Assembly: GCA_963704025.1 (NCBI GenBank)
Contig: CAVPGP010000002.1
Span: 434,001 to 498,000 of the forward strand
Origin: CAVPGP01 sp963704025
GTDB lineage: Bacteria; Actinomycetota; Thermoleophilia; Gaiellales; Gaiellaceae
DNA: 64,000 nucleotides
Direction: 5' to 3'
Position numbers and translations under genes: made by a program. The notes under the pieces are model-generated. The model had not been told where the DNA came from and did not search any database. It saw nothing but the letters and a program-made list of their open reading frames with translations. Of the stretch, positions 57,810-64,000 are shown in pieces (position 1 is the first letter of the stretch; the number at the start of each line of letters is the position of its first letter).

Positions 57810-59125
57810 CGTGCAAGCACCTCCGCGAGGCGGTCGATGTCCGCGGGCGAGCGCTTCTCCGTGACGGCGATCAGCAGCGCGTCGTCGAGCCCCGGGTAGT
57901 CGCGTCCGAGCGCGTAGCCCGGGTGGACGCCCTCGGTCCGCGCCGCCTCGATCGCCTCCTGCGCGGGCCGGTCGAGCCGCACCGCGAACTCCTTGAAGGT
58001 CGGGCGGTCGCCAGAGACGAGCGGCAGGCCGAGCCGCTCCTTCGCGTACGCGGCCAGGCTCATGCAGGTCTCCCCCAGGTCGCGCAGCCCGTGCGGGCCG
58101 AGCCACGACAGGTAGACGAGCCCCTGCAGCGCCAGCAGGGTCTGGTTCGTGGTGATGTTGTGCGTCGCCTTCTCGCGGCGGATGTGCTGCTCGCGAGTCT
58201 GCAGCGTCAGGACATAAGCGCGCCTGCCGTCCAGGTCGGTCGTCTCGCCGATGATCCGGCCGGGCATCCGCCGGACGTACTCCTGCTTCGCCGCGAGGAA
58301 GCCGTAGTGCGGACCTCCGAAGCTCTGGTGGTTGCCCGCCGACTGGCCCTCGCCGATCGCGATCGCGCAGCCGTAGCTCCCCGGTGCCTCGAAGACGCCG
58401 AGCGAGAGCGGGTCGACGTGCGCCACCGGCAGCGCGCCTGCGTCGTTCGCGGCGGCCGCGAGCTCCGGCGCCGCCTCGAGCACGCCGAAGAAGTTCGGCT
58501 GCTGGAAGATCACGCAGGCGGCGTCCTCGGCCGCCTCGCGGACCGCCTCCGGGTCGGTCCAGCCGTACTCGTGCGGCACTTCGACGACCTCCATCCCGAA
58601 GCCCGGCGCGTACGTCTTCACCACCTGGCGCACCTGCGGGTTCGTCGCCTCGGTGACGACCACCTTCGCGCGGCCTGTGACGTGCTTCGCGACGTAGCAG
58701 GCATCGGCAGCGACCGTCGTCCCGTCGTAGCCCGACGCGTTCGAGACGTCCATCCCCGTCAGCTCGCAGATCGCCGTTTGGTACTCGAAGATCGCCTGGA
58801 GGACGCCCTGGCTCATCTCGGGCTGGTACGGCGTGTAGGCGGTGAGGAACTCGCCGCGCTGGATCACGGTGTCTGCGATCGCGGGCACGTAATGGTCGTA
58901 GATCCCGGCGCCGAGGAACGACAGCTCGACCGAGTTCCGGGCTGCGAGCTCCTCGAGATGCGCCGTGATCTCCTGCTCGGAGAGGGGCGGCTCGAGGTCG
59001 AGCTCGCGGTCGAGACGCACACCGGCCGGGACGTCGCGGAAGAGCTCCTCGATCGAGTCGACGCCGATCGCGGTGAGCATCGCCTCGCGGTCTCCGTCGG
59101 TCAGCGAGATGTAGGGATTGCTCAA
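57806..59125 (-). CDS. gcvPA: Glycine dehydrogenase (P protein) subunit 1
   Basis: 439 residues from a TTG start (no suitable ATG/GTG). Typical alpha-subunit segments: FLGAGIYDHYVPAIADTVIQRGEF, TAYTPYQPEMSQGVLQAIFEYQ, DVSNASGYDGTTVAADA, GPHYGFLAAKQEYVRRMPGRI, REQHIRREKATHNITTNQ. It pairs with GcvPB to form the P protein. The split form contrasts with the single-chain GcvP of most Actinobacteria. Confidence 0.95.
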   Translation of the reverse strand: MSNPYISLTDGDREAMLTAIGVDSIEELFRDVPAGVRLDRELDLEPPLSEQEITAHLEELAARNSVELSFLGAGIYDHYVPAIADTVIQRGEFLTAYTPYQPEMSQGVLQAIFEYQTAICELTGMDVSNASGYDGTTVAADACYVAKHVTGRAKVVVTEATNPQVRQVVKTYAPGFGMEVVEVPHEYGWTDPEAVREAAEDAACVIFQQPNFFGVLEAAPELAAAANDAGALPVAHVDPLSLGVFEAPGSYGCAIAIGEGQSAGNHQSFGGPHYGFLAAKQEYVRRMPGRIIGETTDLDGRRAYVLTLQTREQHIRREKATHNITTNQTLLALQGLVYLSWLGPHGLRDLGETCMSLAAYAKERLGLPLVSGDRPTFKEFAVRLDRPAQEAIEAARTEGVHPGYALGRDYPGLDDALLIAVTEKRSPADIDRLAEVLAR

Positions 59126-59126
59126 G

Positions 59127-59522
59127 CTATTGATCCGCCAGCAGCTGCCTGTACGCCGCCGCGTCGAGCAACTGAGCGAGCTCGGCCGGGTTCGTGAGCC
59201 GGATCCGGATCAGCCAGCCCTCGCCGTACGGGTCGTCGTTCACCCGCTCCGGCTCGGCGACGACCTGCTCGTTGACGGCGAGGATCTCGCCCGAGAGCGG
59301 CGCGATCACGTCGGAAACGGCCTTCACCGACTCGACCTCGCCGTATGCCGTGTCCTTGGCGATCGTGGCACCCTCGTCCGGCGCCTCGTAATGGACGAGC
59401 TCGCCGAGCGCGTCCTGCGCGTACCAGGTGACGCCGAGGACGGCCTCGTCGCCCTCGATGCGAGCCCAGTCGTGCTCGGGGTGGTATTTCAGATCGTCGG
59501 GGTAGCTCTCGGCGGCGGCCAC
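59127..59522 (-). CDS. gcvH: Glycine cleavage system H protein
   Basis: 131 residues. The lipoylated lysine is in AYGEVESVKAVSDVIAPLSG (about Lys 68); DLKYHPEHDWARIEGDEAVLGVTWYAQDALG is the usual start. It shuttles the aminomethyl group between P, T and L proteins. One base separates it from gcvPA and none from gcvT, so the four genes form one operon. Confidence 0.96.
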   Translation of the reverse strand: MAAAESYPDDLKYHPEHDWARIEGDEAVLGVTWYAQDALGELVHYEAPDEGATIAKDTAYGEVESVKAVSDVIAPLSGEILAVNEQVVAEPERVNDDPYGEGWLIRIRLTNPAELAQLLDAAAYRQLLADQ

Positions 59523-60572
59523 TCAGCGCTCCTTCGTGTAGATGGGCTTCTCGACGATGCGTGCGCCGCGAGGCCTGCCGCGGACGTCGACCGTGATCTC
59601 TGTGCCGGGCCGCGCCCGCTCGGCGGGGACATAGCCGAGGCCGATGCCGACATCGAGCATCGGCGAGTGCGAACCGGACGTGACGCGGCCGCCGCCCTCG
59701 ATCGGCATCCCCTGGCGCGGAACCGCCCTCTCGGTCATCACGAAGGCCGCGAGCCGCTCTCGCGGCCCCTCCTCCTTGATCCGCCGGAGCACGTGGGCGC
59801 CGGCGAAGTCGGTCTCGAGCGCGCAGACCCAGCCGAGGCCCGCGGAGATCGCGTCCGTGTCCTCGTCGATGTCGTTGCCGTGCAGCGGATAGCAGACCTC
59901 CAGCCGGAGCGTGTCGCGCGCGCCGAGGCCCGCCGGTACGACGCCGCGTGCGACGACCGCGTCCCAGAGCTCGACGGCGTCCTCGATCGGCGTCATCAGC
60001 TCGACGCCCTCCTCGCCGGTGTAGCCGGTGCGGTTGACCATCACCTCGACGCCGTCGAGCTCGCCCATCGCCCAGGTGAACGCCTTGGCGGGCTCCAGGC
60101 CGAGCCGCTCGAGCGCGCGCGGCCCCTGCACCGCGAGCAGCGCATACTCCTCGGAGAGGTCCCTGACGTCGGAGCCGGGGATCTCGCGCTCCTTCAGCCA
60201 TTCGTAGTCGCGGGCGCGGTTGGAGGCGTTGACGATCAGCAGGTAGCGATAGTCGTCCGTCCGGTAGACGATCAGGTCGTCGACGATGCCGCCGTGCTCG
60301 TTCGTGAGCAGCGTGTATTGCGCGTCCCCGACCTCGAGCCTGTCAATGTCGTTGGAGAGCGTCTGCTGGAGCAGGTCGCGCGCCTGCATCCCCTCCACCT
60401 CGAGCTCGCCCATGTGGGAGACGTCGAAGACGCCGGCGTCCGTCCGGACGGCGCGATGCTCGGGGATGACGCCCTCGTACTGGACGGGCATCTCCCAGCC
60501 CGCGAACGGGACCATGCGCGCGCCCGCGGCGAGATGGCGCTCGTAGAGGGGCGTGCGGAGGAGCGTCTGCAC
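59523..60572 (-). CDS. gcvT: Aminomethyltransferase (T protein)
   Basis: 349 residues. TPLYERHLAAGARMVPFAGWEMPVQY, VFDVSHMGELEVEG, NDIDRLEVGDAQYTLL, VMVNRTGYTGEEGVEL and GLGARDTLRLEVCYPLHGND are classic GcvT, with the folate site aspartate in GLGARDTLR. It transfers the methylene group to tetrahydrofolate and releases ammonia. First gene of the operon; the 72-bp upstream gap has no room for a tandem glycine riboswitch. Confidence 0.96.
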   Translation of the reverse strand: MQTLLRTPLYERHLAAGARMVPFAGWEMPVQYEGVIPEHRAVRTDAGVFDVSHMGELEVEGMQARDLLQQTLSNDIDRLEVGDAQYTLLTNEHGGIVDDLIVYRTDDYRYLLIVNASNRARDYEWLKEREIPGSDVRDLSEEYALLAVQGPRALERLGLEPAKAFTWAMGELDGVEVMVNRTGYTGEEGVELMTPIEDAVELWDAVVARGVVPAGLGARDTLRLEVCYPLHGNDIDEDTDAISAGLGWVCALETDFAGAHVLRRIKEEGPRERLAAFVMTERAVPRQGMPIEGGGRVTSGSHSPMLDVGIGLGYVPAERARPGTEITVDVRGRPRGARIVEKPIYTKER

Positions 60573-60644
60573 CCGGGTGATGCTAACGACCCGTAACCGG
60601 CCGCGGCCCCCACTGGAGAGCGGGTCCGCGAATCGGGCGGCAGC

Positions 60645-61706
60645 TCAGTCGTCCCGGAGGAACGACGGCACGTCGAGCACGTCCGGCAACGAGTCGAAGT
60701 CACGGCCCTCAGCACCCGCCGGCACCTCTGTGCCGGCCCGGGCGCGCCCGCGTCGGCGTCCGGCGCCGAAGCCCGTCGCGATCACCGTCACGCGCACCTC
60801 GTCCGTGAGCGAGTCGTCGATCACGGCGCCGAAGATGACGTTCGCGTTCTGATCGGCGGCACTGGTGACGACCTCCGCCGCCTCGTTGACCTCGAAGAGG
60901 CCGAGGTCGGGGCCGCCAGTGATGTTGAGCAGAATGCCCGTCGCGCCTTCGATCGACGCCTCCAGCAGGGGGCTCGAGACGGCGGTGCGCGCAGCCTCGG
61001 TCGCGCGGTTCTCGCCCTGCGAGACGCCGATCCCCATCAGCGCCGAGCCGGCGTCGCGCATGATCGTGCGCACGTCCGCGAAGTCGAGGTTGACGATCCC
61101 GGGCACCGTGATCAGGTCGGTGATGCCCTGGACGCCCTGGCGGAGGATATCGTCGGCCATCTTGAACGCGTCGACGATCGACGTCCGCTTCTCGACGACC
61201 TGGAGCAAGCGGTCGTTCTCGATCACGATCAGCGTGTCGACCTTCTCCGAGAGGTCGGCGATCCCCTGGTCCGCCTGCTGGGCCCGCCGCCGGCCCTCGA
61301 ACGAGAAGGGCTTCGTGACGACGCCCACGGTCAGCGCCTCGAGCTCGCGGCCGAGCTCCGCGACGATCGGCGCCCCACCCGTGCCGGTGCCGCCGCCCTC
61401 GCCGGCGGTGACGAAGATCATGTCGGCGCCCTTCAGCGCCTCCTTCAGCTCGTCGCGGCTCTCCTGCGCGGCAGCCTGGCCGACGATCGGGTCGGCGCCG
61501 GCGCCGAGCCCTCGGGTGACCTTGGCGCCGATGTGGATCTTCACGTCGGCGTCGCACATCATGAGCGCCTGGGCGTCGGTGTTGACGGCGATGAACTCGA
61601 CCCCGGACAGGCCGGCGTCGACCATCCTGTTGACGGCGTTCGTGCCGCCGCCGCCGACTCCGACGACCTTGATGACGGCGAGGTAGTTCCCGCTGCGATC
61701 TCTCAT
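60645..61706 (-). CDS. ftsZ: Cell division GTPase FtsZ
   Basis: 353 residues from ATG 61706. The tubulin signature GEGGGTGTGGAP, the N-terminal VVGVGGGGTNAVNRM, the T7 loop region NLDFADVRTIM and the C-terminal peptide DVPSFLRDD are all present. It polymerises into the Z ring. In line with the usual dcw order, ftsQ lies directly upstream in the same direction. Confidence 0.97.
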   Translation of the reverse strand: MRDRSGNYLAVIKVVGVGGGGTNAVNRMVDAGLSGVEFIAVNTDAQALMMCDADVKIHIGAKVTRGLGAGADPIVGQAAAQESRDELKEALKGADMIFVTAGEGGGTGTGGAPIVAELGRELEALTVGVVTKPFSFEGRRRAQQADQGIADLSEKVDTLIVIENDRLLQVVEKRTSIVDAFKMADDILRQGVQGITDLITVPGIVNLDFADVRTIMRDAGSALMGIGVSQGENRATEAARTAVSSPLLEASIEGATGILLNITGGPDLGLFEVNEAAEVVTSAADQNANVIFGAVIDDSLTDEVRVTVIATGFGAGRRRGRARAGTEVPAGAEGRDFDSLPDVLDVPSFLRDD

Positions 61707-61839
61707 CTGAAGTTCGCTCGACCTCAAGCTTCCATGGAGGTTGGGGTCGTCGAGCGCCTCCTTCCTTCGCCAGAGTAGGGGCAGTTGACGCACCTGTCAA
61801 CGGGGATCGATGTGCTCTCGATCGGGCTAACGCTCAACC

Positions 61840-62649
61840 TCAACCTCCGACTTGAGGGTTTGCGGCGGCCACGGGCCGCTCGGGGACGCTGACGTCGAGA
61901 TACGACCCTGGCCCGACCGCGCCGAGGGTCCGGAGCACGCGGCGGGCGATCGAGAGCTTCAGGCGAAGGTCTCCGGTGTCGCCGAGGCGAAGCTCGAGCC
62001 CACTCCGGAGCACGAGCGTCACCTCATCCTCCGAGGCGCGGACGTAGCGCGGCCGGAGCCCGAGGCGGCCGCCGGCGAGCGGCGCGAGAGCGGCCACGGC
62101 GCGGGCGCCGCCCTGGTCCTCCACGCGTGCCCCGACGCGAGGCTCCGCGTCCCGGCCGAGCCAGATCCGCGGCAGCGAGAGAAGCGTTCCGTGGGAGACC
62201 GTCCGCAGGACCCGGCCGCGCGCCGAGACGACCCAGGACTCTGCCCCCCGGCGGAGGACGGCGACGGGCCGTTCCGGGCGGACGACGACGCGCAGCGTGT
62301 GGGGGAACGCGCGGTCGACCTCGGCGGACTCGACCTCCGGCACCTGGTCGGCGAGCGTCGCCGCAAGCAGCGCGGGGTCGATCCTGACGAGGCTCGTTCC
62401 CTGCGTGTCCCGCAACGCCTTTCGCACCGCCTTTTCCACCCGCGGCGGTGCACCCCGGATCTCGATCCCCTGGACGGAGAAGACGGCTGTCTCGCGCGCG
62501 GCGCCGTAGAGGCCGACCGCAGCGACCAGGAGACCGAGCCCGGCCGCGATCGACCGACCGGAGGGAGCGACCGCGGCGATGCCGCTGCGATGCGGCAGTC
62601 GCAGCACCGCGGCACGGGCGGTCGGGCGGCTCCTGCGGCGCGCGGACAC
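61840..62649 (-). CDS. ftsQ: Cell division protein FtsQ/DivIB
   Basis: 269 residues: a basic N-terminus (SARRRSRPTARAAVLRLPHR), one TM helix (SIAAGLGLLVAAVGLYGAA), a POTRA domain (FSVQGIEIRGAPPRVEKAVRKALRDTQG) and the FtsQ beta domain (VDRAFPHTLRVVVRPERPVAVLRRG). It links septal peptidoglycan synthases to the ring. GTG start. 133 bp separate it from ftsZ; no murC or ddl is seen upstream, where a divergent gene lies instead. Confidence 0.9.
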   Translation of the reverse strand: MSARRRSRPTARAAVLRLPHRSGIAAVAPSGRSIAAGLGLLVAAVGLYGAARETAVFSVQGIEIRGAPPRVEKAVRKALRDTQGTSLVRIDPALLAATLADQVPEVESAEVDRAFPHTLRVVVRPERPVAVLRRGAESWVVSARGRVLRTVSHGTLLSLPRIWLGRDAEPRVGARVEDQGGARAVAALAPLAGGRLGLRPRYVRASEDEVTLVLRSGLELRLGDTGDLRLKLSIARRVLRTLGAVGPGSYLDVSVPERPVAAANPQVGG

Positions 62650-62728
62650 GGGGGTCTCTTCGCCGTTTCGCCCGATTGACCTCCCGCCGGGGCCGCTCTA
62701 AGGTCGGCTCAAAGGACGAGGAGGACGC

Positions 62729-63985
62729 ATGAGGCGAGCGGCGCGTTCATCCTGCGGCGCCTGCGCGCTGCTTGCAGCGGCGTTGGTGGCCGTCCTGGGC
62801 TCGGCCGACGGCGCACGTGCCACGTTCCCGGGGCGGGTCGGGCCCGTCGTCTATTCGAGCGCACGCGGTGGCAGCGGCGACCTGTTCGTCGTCGATCCTT
62901 CGACCGGCACGGTGACCCGCGTCACCAACTCGCCCACCGCGGACGACATCGAGCCCGCCTGGTCCCCCGATCTCGACGGCGGCCGAATCGCCTTCGCGAG
63001 CACGCGAGGCGGCAACAGCGACATCTACGTGATCGACGCGGACGGCTCGAACGAGCACCAGCTGACGGGCGTCGCCGCGGTCGACACGCAGCCCACCTGG
63101 TCCCCCGACGAGAACGCGCACCGGGTCGCCTGGGTCTCCGACCGCGACGGCAACCGGGAGATCTACTCCATGAAGGACGACGGGAACGACAAGCGCCGGC
63201 TGACGAACGACCCGGCGGTCGACGCCGATCCCGTGTGGTCGCCCGACGGCAAGCGGATCGCGTTTGCGAGCAACCGCGCCGGCACATTCGACATCTGGGT
63301 CATGAACGCGGACGGGAGCGGCGCCCAGCGGATCACGAAGACCGGCGGCGACGAGCGACACCCGTCCTGGTTCCCGAACGGCTCGCTGCTCTCCTTCGAC
63401 CGGACGCCCGACGGCGGGGCCGGCGATGTCTACCTCGTCAAGCCCGACGGCACCGGTCTCGGACGCCTCACGGTGACGCCGTCCGACGACGTCGAGCCGG
63501 TCTGGTCTCCCGACGGACGCAGCATCGCGTTCACGAGCGACCGGAGCGGCGGGCGCGAGCTCTGGGTGATGCAGGCAACCGGCGCAGGGCAGACGCAGTT
63601 GAGCGCGGCGGCCGCCCCGGCGGGAGCGGCCGACTGGCAGCGCCGCGTCCCGCTCGACATCACGCTGGTCCTCCCGACCGTCGTCGCCGAAGCAGGCGGG
63701 CGGGTGTGCACCCAGGTCGGCACACCCGGCAACGACCAGCTCGAGGGAGGGGCCTATGCAGACGTGATCTGCGGCCTCGGCGGAGCCGACACGATCCGCA
63801 GCGGCGCGGGCGACGACGTCGTGATCGGCGGCCCCGGGAGCGACACGATCTCGACCGGCGGCGGTGCCGACACCATCTGGGCCCGCGACGGCGTCCGCGA
63901 CCGGATCGTGGGCGGTCCCGGGCGGGATCGCGCGCGTGTCGATCCGAAACGCGACAAGCTGTCCGGCGTGGAGGTCCGGTTCTGA
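62729..63985 (+). CDS. Secreted TolB-like beta-propeller protein with RTX-like C-terminus
   Basis: 418 residues. A signal peptide (SCGACALLAAALVAVLGSAD) precedes five to six PD40/WD40-like blades of the TolB kind (EPAWSPDLDGGRIAFAS, QPTWSPDENAHRVAWVS, DPVWSPDGKRIAFASNRAG, EPVWSPDGRSIAFTSDRSG). After about 320 follow Gly/Asp repeats like Ca2+-binding RTX nonapeptides (GLGGADTIRSGAGDDVVIGG, GSDTISTGGGADTIW). It is probably an exported, calcium-stabilised surface protein; not a true TolB since no tol/pal genes are seen. GAGGAGG ribosome site. Confidence 0.85.
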   Translation: MRRAARSSCGACALLAAALVAVLGSADGARATFPGRVGPVVYSSARGGSGDLFVVDPSTGTVTRVTNSPTADDIEPAWSPDLDGGRIAFASTRGGNSDIYVIDADGSNEHQLTGVAAVDTQPTWSPDENAHRVAWVSDRDGNREIYSMKDDGNDKRRLTNDPAVDADPVWSPDGKRIAFASNRAGTFDIWVMNADGSGAQRITKTGGDERHPSWFPNGSLLSFDRTPDGGAGDVYLVKPDGTGLGRLTVTPSDDVEPVWSPDGRSIAFTSDRSGGRELWVMQATGAGQTQLSAAAAPAGAADWQRRVPLDITLVLPTVVAEAGGRVCTQVGTPGNDQLEGGAYADVICGLGGADTIRSGAGDDVVIGGPGSDTISTGGGADTIWARDGVRDRIVGGPGRDRARVDPKRDKLSGVEVRF

Positions 63986-64000
63986 CCACGAAGCGGCGCA

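Noticed and set aside
60573..60644. Glycine riboswitch before gcvT
   Set aside because: The gap to ftsZ is only 72 bases and shows no tandem aptamer-like stems.
1..64000. CRISPR array
   Set aside because: No run of regularly spaced direct repeats was found; the only tandem repeats are three 13-mers at 31,431.

Overview
The window is GC-rich bacterial chromosome with many GTG and TTG starts, 4-base ATGA/GTGA gene overlaps and genes packed on both strands. The gene set fits Actinomycetota: ftsQ next to ftsZ, ECF sigma factors and adenylate cyclases fused to AAA/TPR modules. The split glycine decarboxylase (gcvPA + gcvPB) and the general protein style suggest a deep-branching class such as Thermoleophilia (Gaiella/Solirubrobacter relatives). 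That placement is an inference; no rRNA or other decisive marker is present.

Layout. 1-12.5 kb is ordinary chromosome: the end of a cyclopropane-fatty-acid-synthase-like methyltransferase, DegV, a cyclase/AAA/TPR regulator, a peroxiredoxin, a cluster of response regulators with a 10-TM histidine kinase, an amino-acid-type ABC binding protein, an ECF sigma factor and a cyclodeaminase-like protein. At 12.5 kb a tRNA-Glu(CTC) opens a tandem array of integrated elements (about 12.5-24 kb, possibly to 26.8 kb). Its 3' end recurs at 18.2 and 23.6 kb. Element 1 (12,583-18,219) is intact: tyrosine integrase, ribbon-helix-helix protein, cargo (GNAT, cupin, wrecked M29 aminopeptidase) and an HUH-type rolling-circle Rep. 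Element 2 (18.2-23.6 kb) holds an orphan phage terminase small subunit and unknown genes, and its right att site was split by an IS256-type element. Beyond the third att site lies the C-terminal fossil of a second, closely related integrase, so a third and older element once started there. A three-gene locus built on a cytoplasmic subtilase follows (24.3-26.8 kb).

27-36.9 kb returns to chromosome: HEXXH peptidase, gltX, nfo, an ECF sigma/DUF4349 pair, a HAD phosphatase, a Ca2+/H+ antiporter and an inositol-monophosphatase-family enzyme. At 36.9-43.5 kb a giant DUF2339 membrane-protein gene is broken by an IS481-type element, which itself carries a decayed IS110-type element: a nested insertion that can be undone base by base. 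43.9-56 kb holds a beta-lactamase-fold hydrolase, threonine aldolase, an ArsR/AHSA1/redoxin/VOC operon behind a double operator, GAP and YrdB membrane proteins, rlmN, an SDR, the fossil tail of a second rlmN, msrAB and two oxidoreductases. 56.3-60.6 kb is the complete glycine-cleavage operon gcvT-gcvH-gcvPA-gcvPB. 60.6-64 kb has ftsZ, ftsQ and a secreted TolB-like beta-propeller.

Most notable points: (1) the integrase of element 1 reads through its att core, so excision would replace its last 3 residues with a 29-residue tail and would join int to the small ORF and rep as one overlapping operon; (2) the tandem att array with integrase fossil and IS256 insertion; (3) the subtilase locus with a free-standing copy of its N-terminal domain and a small acidic protein; (4) the nested IS in DUF2339; (5) a perfect 23-base hairpin found three times.
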